A stretch of DNA of 20,878 nt from Reclinomonas americana ATCC 50394 (GCA_048213135.1 PS015060.1:135781-156658); one strand, 5' to 3'. Numbered from the stretch's first letter, positions 1-9,898 are shown. Numbers and translations are program-made. Notes: generated by a model from the letters alone, not told the origin.

Positions 1-132
1 TTGTTGGTGACGCTCATAACGGTGGTGGCTTGAGCAAGTGGTAGGCGCAGTTGTTGTTGTTGTTGTTGTTGTTGCAGCAGTGATTTCAACACTGGCAGCC
101 ACTGACCGAGACCTGAGGGTTGAAGGCGACAT
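1..132 (-). CDS. possible first exon of a gene running off the left edge
   Basis: On the minus strand an ATG at 132-130 opens a frame of 44 codons that stays open to the window edge. The translation begins MSPSTLRSRSV and contains a threonine run encoded by the ACA repeat (TTG repeat on the plus strand, about 50-73). It starts 185 nt beyond the stop codon of the kinase gene on the same strand, a believable spacing for a next gene. There is no recognisable domain. A frame this short over a triplet repeat can be open by chance, so this is only a candidate. Confidence 0.2.
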   Translation of the reverse strand, partial: MSPSTLRSRSVAASVEITAATTTTTTTTAPTTCSSHHRYERHQQ

Positions 133-316
133 TGACCACAGATCAACAAAAAAGTGGCTAATCCAAGCAGCAACACAGCTGTTTGATGGTCACCATACTG
201 AGTAATACATACTTGGCAACGCTCTCTGCACCATATCTACTGACGGCATGCATTCCACTCACAGACACCACGGCAAGCTACGACTACCGCTCTCCTTCAC
301 CCACACCCTCCCTCCC

Positions 317-3300
317 TCACTGCGGCGCCACATACGTGCGATATCCAAACTCCTCACCGCTGTCGAAGCGCACAATGGCGACTTGACACACCGGGCACTG
401 GCCACGACGTGCCGACACCTCCTCCGCACACACGCGACACAACACCTGATGCCCGCACGGACGCAGGCACGTGTTGCGCACGCCATCGCACACCATGCAC
501 GCGCGACGCGACGACAGTGTCGCCACATCGCGCAGCTCGCTCGCCAGTTGCTCAGCGGTGGGGCGGCGAGCGTCACGAGAATCCACACACCTGCAATCAA
601 CAACACAGTGAGTGAGGAAACAAGAAAAGTCCTTCCATCTCCCTCAACACACGCACCGCAAACACAGTCGCACAATCCGCTCGCACACCGATGCAGGCCA
701 CACACGACCCACCCGCACATCAGCAATTTCCAATGCGCACTTGACCAGCCCCTGTTCGTCCACTTCTTGCAATCGCTCCAGCAACGCGTGCACATCAGCG
801 ATCGACTTGCCACAGAACAGCTGGAGCAAGATGAGGCCGAGGCAGTACACATCGACACTCGGACGCAGTTGACCGCGCAGTGCCTTTGGATCGGCGTACA
901 TGAGGTCGCCAGCAAAGCCAACCTTGTCGTGCATCTGCCAAGCATGCACAGTTATAATTATTTCAAGAAACGAGAGGGAGGAAAGTTTGGTCCATCTTCC
1001 GCACCTTGTGCACCGGGAACCAGTGCGCCACTCCCATATCCGACACAAATGCTCGGTTGTGCTGGTCAAAGAGAATGTTGGCTGGCTTCAAATCACGATG
1101 AATCACTGCGCTCATGGATTCAGTCAATCAATGCATGATGGAAAACCAGAGATGGTACAACGCACCAGGCTGCTCCGGATGCACCACAACAACAAAAGCG
1201 CAAGAGTAGAATGAGAAACAAGCACACTTCAACAACCGCACTCACAGAAACACATACCTTTTCCAGTCTGCGAGGGAAGAAAACAGAAGCAATCAGCCAC
1301 ACGGGAAAGAGGGCGGGCATTTTCAATCGTCAATTCACGCAACTTGTGCATGGCGGCCACCACCTCCGCGCAGCGCAGAATGCAGTTTATGCGATCCTCA
1401 ATCGTCATCACCGGCAGTCCGTGCTCCTCAAACTCAAGCAGCCGGTGTTCCAGATTGTGCGGACTGACGCGCGCTCGAAGAAATGAGCCTCACATTCCTC
1501 ATCTGTGTTTTCCTCTCCTCTGCCATTCCATTCTCCCCGCCTATCGTATCACTCGCGCTCATCTTCTCCCCGCACTCTCTTCTCTTCTTTCTATCTTTCC
1601 CTTCACCTCCACAACTCACCTCATACCCTCCAGCACAATGCACCGCTCGCCGTGATTCGACTCGGCGTACCCAATCATTCGCACAATTCCCGGAACATTG
1701 TAAGTTACCGCCTTGAGCTTCTCCAGCTGCGCCGCTCAAAGTGTTTGAGCGACACATACACACTCACTTCAATCTGCTTTCTTTCCCGCTCACCTCTTCG
1801 GCAAACGAGTCGATGCACCACTCCGCCGCCCGATCAAACACTTTCACCGCCACCTCCTCGTCCATCCATCGACCGGCGTACACCTCCGCTTGGCCACCGC
1901 CACCGAGCCGTCGGCGGAAGTTGTCACTCATGTCCACCACTTGTTCCCATGTGAACGCCATCAACGGCACTAACAACAGTTGTCAACTACACAAAGCAGA
2001 AGAAGCGTGAAAGGAAAAACACAAACTTCACCTCGCTCATCGTACACCAGATGCAGGTCAGCAGCAAGACGCTCCGTCCGATCACGCTCCACCTGTCGCA
2101 GCTCGTCCATGCGTTCCAGCGCGGCACGCAACGCAGTGCATTCTTCACGCAGCTGCCTCGGCTCCTCCAGCGCGACGACGAGTGCCTCGTGCTGTTGAAC
2201 AGCGCAATCCCGCCAATCCACCACCAGGCGCTGCTGCTCATGCACGGTTCGTTGCATCTGTGCGATGGTGGCGACATGCCGATCCGCCAGCCGCTGCGCG
2301 GCGAGGACCTCCTCACGCGCCTTCGTCTCTTGCTGCTGTCGCTCTCTGGTAAGTGCACTCTGCCAGCTCGCGCGGGCGTGCTGCAGTTGAGTCACGATGG
2401 ATGCGTGCGCATGTCGCTGTAGCTCCCACTCTTGCTGCTGCTCCTCTCGCTCCTGCTTGGCTGCGGTGAGATCGTGCTGGAGCATGGTGACAAGTGTGTT
2501 GCTGTCCGCCTCGTGCTGCTGAACAGCGCGATCCCGCCACTCCGCCACCAGTCGCTGTTGCTCTTGCACCTTGCGCTGCATCTCTGCCATGGCGGCGACA
2601 TGCTTCTCCGCCTGCTGCTTCGTAGTACGGAGCTCTTCGCGCAGATTCGCCGTATGGTACAGTTGCTCTCTTGCATGGGCGTCCTGCCAAGCCACGCTGG
2701 CATGCTGCAGTTGAGCCACGATGTCTGCATGCTCTTGTCGCTGTCGGTCCCACTCTCGATGCAGTTCTTCACGCTCCTGCTTGGCTGCGGTGAGATCGTG
2801 TTGGAGCATGGAAACGAGTGTGTTGCTGTCCGCGACCTGGCGCGCCGTGCTGTCGGTACCCGCCGACTGCACATAAGAGTCGATGAGAAACTGGAGTACA
2901 GGAGAGAGAAGTGGAGAGCGAAGGGAAAATGAACGGTTGAGAAGAAACTCGGTGTGAGCCTCACCTGGCGTGCCGCCGCTGTTCATGTCACAGATGAGGC
3001 AACACACAGGGAATTGAGCCAGATCACGCACAAGGCAATAGTCAACGTTGTCAAACCTGGCGGTGGTGGCGGTAGTGCTGGCTGTGCAACGAAGCGATCA
3101 AGAAACCCAGCCACCTGTTTGTAGCCATTTTCACGCGCCATCTTCGCGGCCGTCTCTCCATCTCCGTCGACCATGGGAACGAGATGGGGGCAGCGAGTGG
3201 CGAGGAGGCGCACCACGGACTCACGGCCCCGGTTGACAGCCCAATGCAGCGCAGTGCACTGGTTTTTCTTATCAACAGCATGCACCATCGTCGGTGAACA

Positions 3301-3740
3301 TCGCCGCTCATCGGCAAGCAACCACTCCACCACTTCAAGTCGACCGTTTCCGGCAGCCGTCATCAGCGGGGTCCAGCCCTCATCGCTAACCGTGCAAGCA
3401 AGCTGGGGCCCCACGCCACTCTCCTCCCACAGATACTCCAACAAACAGAGATCACCATGCGTGGCGGCGATAAAAAATGCCGAGGAGCCCTCCTTATCCA
3501 TCTCCTCTTTCTTCAGCAGGATCTGTGCACCCTCTTTCTTCACCAGCTGGCGCAGCCGATCGATTTCTCCATCCCTCGCCAACACCCACGCTTTCTTCCT
3601 CTGTGGCTGAGGAGGAGCGCTGGCGGCTTTCGCTTCCTTAGACGGATCACTGCCGACATGCAACACAACGAACCGCAAGTGTGTGAGAAAAAAGTGGAGG
3701 AAAAAATTGACAGCGCACCTTACACAAAGACACACCTCAT
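317..3740 (-). CDS. ankyrin repeat - coiled coil - protein kinase - RING finger protein (11 exons)
   Basis: Proposed exons in transcript order: 3740-3736, 3649-3057, 2978-2965, 2866-2032, 1969-1794, 1726-1627, 1473-1339, 1267-1258, 1110-1005, 934-657, 590-317. They sum to 2526 nt, an exact 841-codon frame plus TGA. Residues about 22-185 are ankyrin repeats (for example [19 protein letters not shown]). Residues 216-482 are a glutamine/glutamate-rich coiled coil. The kinase domain runs from about 488 to 776: glycine loop G505-x-G507-x-x-A510-x-V512, ATP-site lysine K525, catalytic HRDLKPAN with D629 and N634, metal-binding D647 in DMG, and an RPTAEQL motif near its end. The RING is C3HC4 with ligands C782, C785, C796, H798, C802, C805, C816 and C819. 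All catalytic residues are present, so an active Ser/Thr kinase of tyrosine-kinase-like type is likely. The RING suggests E3 ubiquitin ligase activity (inference). The ATG sits in a 5-nt coding exon (ATGAG, then GT); a start nearer exon 2 is the main alternative. Introns are 62-153 nt. Confidence 0.82.
2186..2833 (-). repeat. 324-bp in-frame tandem duplication inside the coiled-coil exon
   Basis: Two adjacent units, 2833-2510 and 2509-2186, each encode exactly 108 residues (216-323 and 324-431). Both begin ADSNTLV and end AVQQHE, and share blocks such as [14 protein letters not shown] and EQQRLV. Differences are scattered, mostly in the middle of the unit. The duplication lengthens the coiled coil without breaking the frame and lies wholly in one exon. 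Confidence 0.95.
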
Positions 3741-3998
3741 CGTTTCCGCTCTCGGACGGGCACGGGGAAAAAACGACACAGCGTGACTCATCTCTCGCTT
3801 CGAAATCCTGTCTCTGTTAACAACAATGCATTCACCAACAAACAAGCAACAAACAGGCAACAAATGTCTTTATGAAAGTCCATCGGCATGCATAACGTGC
3901 ACAAATAAAGCAGGCTGCCTTCAACACTGACAACAGCAAGTGTCGTGCTCTTGTGGCGTTGAGCAACAATCTTCTTTCTCTCTCTCTGGCTCTCTTTT

Positions 3999-4051
<53 letters not shown>

Positions 4052-4278
4052 ACTGTCTCACTGTCTCAGTGTGAATGACTGCATTTCAACACATCACTGT
4101 CAACGAAACCATGAGAAAGAGACAAGAAACAACGAGTGCAAAGGGAGATGCAAACAGAGAGAGGAAGACTCTAAGAGAAAGAAGTCTTATGGAATGTTAT
4201 GGAAATGCAAGCAAGGAGGGAGAGAATGAAAGACTGAGAGAGGGAAGGCACATGGAGAGAGGACTTGCGGAATATTAA

Positions 4279-4474
4279 ATGCAAGCATCTGAAGAACATC
4301 CTGCACAGAGAGAGAGAGAGAGCAGGGAGAGAGAGGAGGGGGGGGCAGGAGTGAGAGAGGAGAGGAGAGGAGAGAGAAAGAAAGAAAGACAGAGGGCACA
4401 GAGGAAGACAAGACAGAAAGCAGGGAAACGGAGGCGGATATCGGGATTATGCAAGCATCTGAAGAACATCCTGC
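4279..4474 (+). repeat. 26-bp direct repeat, 170 bp apart
   Basis: The same 26 bases occur at 4279-4304 and 4449-4474, each followed by an AGAG-rich run. The sequence between is purine-rich and not obviously repeated, so this looks like an old local duplication whose remainder has diverged into GA-rich DNA. Confidence 0.85.
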
Positions 4475-4478
4475 GGAG

Positions 4479-4482
<4 letters not shown>

Positions 4483-4525
<43 letters not shown>

Positions 4526-4526
4526 G

Positions 4527-4611
<85 letters not shown>

Positions 4612-4655
4612 GAGAGAGAGAGAGAGAACGAGACGAACGAGAGAGAGTAGTAGTA
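4483..4655 (+). repeat. GA microsatellite running into assembly gap
   Basis: An imperfect (GA)n tract with GAGG and GAC interruptions ends in TAGTAGTA directly before the 20-N gap. Confidence 0.9.
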
Positions 4656-4675
4656 NNNNNNNNNNNNNNNNNNNN
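4656..4675. other. assembly gap (20 N)
   Basis: Exactly 20 Ns, the same length as the gap at 15012-15031. This suggests a fixed placeholder rather than a measured length. It interrupts a GA microsatellite. Confidence 0.95.
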
Positions 4676-4712
4676 GTACGTCGTACGTACGGACGACGTA
4701 CGTACGTAGACG

Positions 4713-4758
<46 letters not shown>

Positions 4759-4996
4759 GACAAGAGAGAGAGGGCAACGAGAGAGATAAGTCAGAGCGAC
4801 GTTTGTCGTGTTGTCCCATAATGCATTGCTTTTTGCGACGCACAAGCCACGCGACACGCACACAAGCCTCTCCAACCTAAGCATCACAAGCACGCACTCT
4901 CCGCCTTTCAAACACGATAATCAAAGACCAGGAGTGGAAAACACGCGCAGGACACGCGACGTCATCCGTTGCACCAGCTCAATTTGGATTATTGCG

Positions 4997-5020
4997 ATGA
5001 GCGGCGAGAAGTCCTTCCTG
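4997..5020 (+). CDS. candidate first coding exon of the ubiquilin gene
   Basis: ATG at 4997 encodes MSGEKSFL and meets a strong donor (GTGAGT) at 5021 in phase 0. The next clear acceptor in the right phase is at 6770-6772, directly before the ubiquilin exon. Joining them gives [20 protein letters not shown] and adds 15 residues to the ubiquilin. The intervening intron would be about 1.75 kb of CT/GT-rich DNA including an assembly gap. The exon could instead be 5' UTR, or belong to a separate gene hidden by the gap. Confidence 0.4.
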
Positions 5021-6466
5021 GTGAGTTCCCCTCCCCTCCTCTTACTCTCTGTCTCTCTCTTCTATCTCTGCTCTGTGCTGCTCGCTGTTTCACCCACACA
5101 AAAACGCGCACACGTGCCATGGCCATTTCGTTCGCCTCTCTCTCTCCTCTCTCTCGCACACACGCACGCTCTCACTCTGTGTGTATATGTCGTGCGCGCG
5201 CTCTCTCTTATCCATGCCACTCTGAATGCGCGATCGCCCGACAGTCAGTTGAAAGAGGGAGTGAGAGATGGCACGCTCTCTTCCTTGTCTCTCTCTCTCT
5301 GTGTGTATCAGACAGCATGAGATCGTCACAAAGAGGAGACAGAGAGAGGTGTGTTTGTGTCACTCACGATGCCCGACAACACGCGGAGTAAAAAAGATCT
5401 CTCCGTCTGTGCGAGGAAAGCGCTTGCGTGGTGACGTGTCGTTCACACGCTCACGCTCACACAGAGACACACATACACACACACTGTCACACCAACACCT
5501 CTCTGTGTGTATGTTTCCGTTGTGTATATATGTGTGAAGTCAGTTCGGAGTGACTGACAACTCCAATTTGTGATTGTTCCTGTAAGAGTGGCACTGTCTT
5601 TATGTTTGTGGGAGCATTGCTCTGTGTGTGTTGCGCGTGCTCAACTGCATGTCTTTGTGATCGTGCACTGGTTTCTTGTGGAGTTGTCAGTTCCGACGAG
5701 AGATGAGCGTGTAAGAGATGAGAGTGAGATCACAGTTGAGAAGCAAGCGCTTGTCTCTGTTCTCTTCTGGCGTCCGTCAGATCGCTATGTGTGTGTGTTG
5801 ATTTCAGTGGGAGTTGTTTCCCTTGAGCCGGATCTTTTGTATGTGTGTATGTGCTGCTTGCTGGCAATCGTTCGTCGTGATTGCTGCTGTCGCGCTGTCA
5901 GTCTGAACAACTCATAGCGTTCACTGTTTGCGGATGTCAATGTGGTTATCTCTGCTTTGAGCGGAAATCGTCACGAAATCAGGCTTCTCGCTCGCCTCGC
6001 TGTCTTCGCTCATAGCACCTTTTCTGTCTGTCGACTTGCATCATTATCATCGTCTCTCTCTCTCTCTCTCNNNNNNNNNNNNNNNNNNNNNNNNNNNNNN
6101 NNNNNNNNNNNNNNNNNNNNNNNNNNNNNNNNNNNNNNNNNNNNNNNNNNNNNNNNNNNNNNNNNNNNNNNNNNNNNNNNNNNNNNNNNNNNNNNNNNNN
6201 NNNNNNNNNNNNNNNNNNNNNNNNNNNNNNNNNNNNNNNNNNNNNNNNNNNNNNNNNNNNNNNNNNNNNNNNNNNNNNNNNNNNNNNNNNNNNNNNNNNN
6301 NNNNNNNNNNNNNNNNNNNNNNNNNNNNNNNNNNNNNNNNNNNNNNNNNNNNTACTCTGCTTGTGCGGAAAGTACGTCACGAACTACAGGACGTTCTCGT
6401 CTCGCCTCCGCTCGTCTTCGTCTCATAGCACCTTTCCTTCGTTCTGTTCGTACTTCGTCATCATTA

Positions 6467-6520
<54 letters not shown>

Positions 6521-6772
6521 GTTATCTTGCATCATCTCTCGTTGCACTGTCGGTTGAGACGCAAACCCTACTCTTGCTGTCTGTCTGTCTGTCTGTCTTT
6601 ATGAACATGGCTACTGGTTGGCCAATTCGGGATGGCAACTCACTCTCCCTGCACGTCCTCGCACCATTCAACTCTCTGTCTCCTCCCCCCTTACATTTCA
6701 CCCTCTTGACGCGGAGCTTTGCTCGCATTCGGAGTCGGTTTCTTACTGTGTTCCTCTCCCCTCCTGTGGCAG
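5021..6772 (+). other. probable long first intron of ubiquilin, repeat-rich, with gap
   Basis: CT- and GT-rich DNA with no recognisable coding segment. It contains a 282-N gap (6071-6352), a CT run at about 6469-6515, and similar sequences on the two sides of the gap (about 5983-6070 and 6397-6480, both with CTCATAGCACCTT then CATCATTATC then CT repeat). A 115-codon open frame at 5570-5917 has no domain and was not accepted as a gene. The region ends with a pyrimidine-rich acceptor at 6770-6772. Confidence 0.5.
6071..6352. other. assembly gap (282 N)
   Basis: A run of Ns inside a CT microsatellite. The flanking sequences resemble each other, so the gap may join two copies of one locus. Confidence 0.95.
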
Positions 6773-6793
6773 GCGTCAAGCGGCGATGGTGAG

Positions 6794-7631
6794 ATGGCCG
6801 ACAGCGGAAGCATCCGCATCTACATCAAGACCTCGATGCAGGAGCAGCGCGACGAAGTCCGCGTGAACCCGTCGGCGACCGTGGCAGACTTGAAGAACGC
6901 TGTGCGTCACTATTCCCCTCTCCTACCTCCCACCGCATTCTCTCTTACGCGTCTTTTTTTCGATTGGCAGATTGAGACTGCCCTCTCAGTGCCGGCCAAG
7001 GCGCAGCGACTGATTTTCCGTGGCCGCATTCTGAAGGACGAGGATACGCTGTCGTCGTATGGTGTGGAGGACGGCGTCACGGTGCACATGGTCAGATCGC
7101 AGCCAAGAGCAGCGCCGGCAGCCGGAGCGGCACCAGCGGCGGCCGCTCCCGCAGCAGCTCCTGCGGCAGGGCAGGCTCCAGGTGGTGCGCAGCCGGCACG
7201 GCCACCACCGGCCAACCCATTCGCCAACCCGATGGCCAATCCGTTTGCAGCCATGGGCGGCATGCCCGGATTCGGTGGCATGGGCGGCATGGGTGGTATG
7301 GGCGGCATGCCCGACCCGGCGGCGCTGATGCAGAACCCCGAGATGATGGCGGAGATTATGCGCAATCCGTTGGTGGACTCGCTGATGAGCAGTCCCGAGT
7401 TGATGCAGTCGATGATGCAGCACAACCCCATGCTGCGACAGATCTCGCAGAGCAATCCTGAGGTGGGTGGTGGGGGGAAAGGAGTGGGTGTGTGGGGAGG
7501 GATGGTGGAGGGTATGATCAACTCTTCTCTTTGTTGTTGACTCTTGACAACAGTGGGAGTCGCACTTGTACCATTTTTCTCTCTGCCTCGTACGCTCGCT
7601 GCCACTTCTCTCTATCGATGCTCGAGTCTCA

Positions 7632-7669
<38 letters not shown>

Positions 7670-9898
7670 TCTCTCTCGGCAGGTCGGCCGCATGCTCCAG
7701 GACCCGGAGATCATGCGCCAAGCGATGGATGCGGCGCGCAATCCGGCCCTCATGCGTGAAATGATGCGCAATGCCGATCGTGCGCGATCGAACATTGAGT
7801 CGATGCCGGGTGGCTTTGATGCCCTGCAGCAGTTCTACCACAACGTCGAACAGCCGTTGTATGAGGCTGCGAATCCGGCCAACATGTTCCAGCAGGCGGC
7901 AGGCGGACAAGCGCAGGCTGGACAGCCACAACAGCAGCAGGCTGGGCAGAGACCGCCGAACCCGTGGGGTGCGTTTGATGACGATAGTTCTCCCCATCTA
8001 TCCGCTCACCGCCTTGTGTGTGCGTGAGTAGCCGCCCCGCAGGCCGCTGGTGCCGGTGGTGCTGCACCTGCAGCCAACCCATTTGCTGCGATGGGTGGAG
8101 CGAATCCGTTTGCCGCGATGGGCGGAGCCGGTGCCAATCCTTTCGCCGCCATGGGCGGAGCCGGTGCCAATCCGTTCGCCGCCATGGGAGGAGCTGGTGC
8201 CGCCAATCCATTCGCCGCCATGGGTGGGGCCGGTGGCGCGGCTGCCAACCCGATGTTGGACATGATGTCGAATCCGGCCGTCCAACAAATGATGGAGCAC
8301 ATCTTGTCGAACCCGCAGACCTTTGATTCTGTTGCGTGTGGCTTGAGTACTTGTGTCACCCTGCGTCGTATCGCTGCTGACAAAGATGGGTGGTGTGCGC
8401 AGCTGATTCAGATGAACCCGATGCTGGCGCAAATGATGCAATCGAACCCGCAACTACGCCAAATGATGACACCCGAGATGATGCGCCAGTTTGCCGACCC
8501 CGCCAACTTGAGAGCAATGATGCAGATTCAGGAGGGCATGTCACAGCTTAGCCGATCCGGTGCCATGGGCAACATGTTGCGTCACGCTCTCTTCCCCTCG
8601 CCAAGTGCTGCAACCATTCTTGGATCTGACGTGCTCGCTGTGTCGCAGGTTCTCGATGGGCATGCCCATGATGCCCGGAATGCCTGCCATGCCTGGCATG
8701 CCAGGTGCACCAGCGGCTCCCGCCGCCGCACCGGCTGCTGCTGGTGGCGCAGAAGGTGGTGAGGCTGGTGCGTCTCCAGACGCTGCTGCTGCCGAGGAGG
8801 GAGTGGAAGCGGCGCCGGCTGCCGAGGGTGCGCCCGCAGCGGAGGGTGCACCGGAGGCTGGCGCGGCGCCAGCTGCTGCTGCGGCGGCTGCTGCTGCTGA
8901 TCGTTGCGTCGTTGTGCGATCACTATGTCTGTGGCATGGTGGCGATTGTTCTCACAATGAGTTGTCGCCACAGCGTGGGCCAGTTTGATGCAGATGATGG
9001 CTGGCGCAGGTGCCGCACAACCTGGTGCTGCTGGTCCCGGGGGCATGTATGGCGGCTACCCCGGTATGATGCCGGGCATGATGCCCGGGATGATGCCCGG
9101 AATGATGCCGGGCATGATGCCGGGCATGATGCCGGGGATGATGCCGGGAATGATGGGTGGTATGCCGGCGGCGGCGGCTCCGGCGGATGCCAGACGTGAG
9201 TGGATAAGACGGGAAGGGATGCGAGAGAGGGGAAGAGTAGGGGAAGGGAGAGGGAGATGGGGAGAGGAAGAGAGAGAGAGAGAGAGTGCAGTGTGACGTG
9301 CGTGAGAGGGAGTGCGTGTGTGTTTGCAACTGTATGAAATCAGGGAAGAGAGGAAGAGAAGGACAGCGGCTCCAGGGAATGCAAAGCGAGGCACGCGGTT
9401 GATCGCCTCCTGGAGAAGAGTGATTGTGTTTTTAAAGGAACTTCGTCACATTGCAGATGTAATTTTAAGCTTGGAGAGAGAGAGAGAGAATGACGGCGAG
9501 GGGAAGAGAGCAACGCAGGATGACGTCAAGCAGGGAGAGAAGCAGCGCGGGTGTGTGGGTCGAAGATTCAAAACTGTGAGAGGCTCGCAGTTCAGCACAA
9601 GGCAATCTCAGTAAGTTTGTCGGTGTGTGTGTGTGTGCGGGAGAGAGCGCGCGCGCAGATACGGGTGCGTGATGTGTGAGGCAATCTCAACAACTGTGAG
9701 AGAGGAGGCTGGGGAGACAAACTTTCTTGGTTGACCCCTCTACTCACTCTCCCCTCCAACACAGCTCCTCGCGAAATCTACGCCGAGCAGTTGCGCCAAA
9801 TGGCAGACATGGGCTTCACCGACGAGGCCGCCAACCTGCAAGCGCTGCAGGCGACTGGTGGCAGCGTGCAGCTTGCCATCAACCGCCTGCTCGGCTAA
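6794..9898 (+). CDS. ubiquilin / Dsk2-type ubiquitin shuttle protein
   Basis: Proposed exons: 6773 (ATG 6794)-6901, 6971-7462, 7683-7968, 8032-8330, 8403-8575, 8649-8902, 8974-9195, 9765-9898. From 6794 they total 1968 nt, giving 655 residues and TAA. An in-frame upstream exon (4997-5020) may add 15. Order of parts: N-terminal ubiquitin-like domain (residues about 6-78, with [18 protein letters not shown]); alanine/proline linker; first STI1-type region with NP-x-M repeats, including [17 protein letters not shown], a hallmark of ubiquilins; a glycine-rich NPFAAMGG repeat; a second STI1-type region ([20 protein letters not shown]); an Ala/Glu-rich segment; a PGMM repeat; and a C-terminal UBA domain (MADMGF ... 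[12 protein letters not shown] ... INRLLG). By family, ubiquilins carry ubiquitinated or misfolded clients to the proteasome via UBL and UBA in the cytosol. The gene is complete at the 3' end. Three of its introns use donor GTTGCGT. Confidence 0.93.
8074..8240 (+). repeat. coding NPFAAMGG repeat in ubiquilin
   Basis: Five copies of a unit encoding NPFAAMGG followed by A, AGA or AGAA sit between the two STI1-type regions, in exon 8032-8330. An earlier [16 protein letters not shown] stretch is encoded near 7217-7262. The DNA copies differ mainly at third positions, which suggests selection on the peptide. Confidence 0.9.
9061..9156 (+). repeat. 12-bp coding tandem repeat (PGMM) before the UBA domain
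   Basis: About eight 12-bp units of the type CCGGGCATGATG encode PGMM tetrapeptides inside exon 8974-9195 of ubiquilin. Variation is almost all synonymous (CCG/CCC, GGC/GGG/GGA). Confidence 0.93.

Larger units (their letters stand above)
3741..4996. other. divergent intergenic region filled with simple repeats
   Basis: This lies between the start of the kinase gene (-) and the proposed first ubiquilin exon (+), so it should carry both promoters. No TATA-like element could be assigned with confidence. It holds a CT run at about 4010-4046, a 26-bp direct repeat (4279-4304 and 4449-4474, beginning ATGCAAGCATCTGAAG), GA runs at about 4483-4650, a 20-N gap, and GTACGT-rich sequence followed by more GA to about 4752. 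The long open frames across it are arginine/glutamate or serine/leucine products of the repeats, not genes. Confidence 0.7.

Noticed and set aside
248-1138. 296-codon plus-strand open frame, and overlapping frames
   Set aside because: It lies antisense to the RING and kinase exons, whose motifs are unmistakable on the minus strand.
4480-4640. CRISPR-like regular array
   Set aside because: Simple dinucleotide repeat with no spacers, in a eukaryotic genome.
4187-4911. Long SLSLSL/RERERE frames around 4187-4911
   Set aside because: They are products of the GA/CT microsatellite, crossing a gap, with no non-repeat domain.
5570-5917. 115-codon plus-strand frame in the proposed ubiquilin first intron
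   Set aside because: No domain, cysteine- and valine-rich composition from GTGT-rich DNA, and no suitable splice or gene context.
6910-7795. Minus-strand frames of 231 and 269 codons
   Set aside because: Antisense shadows of the GC-rich ubiquilin exons.
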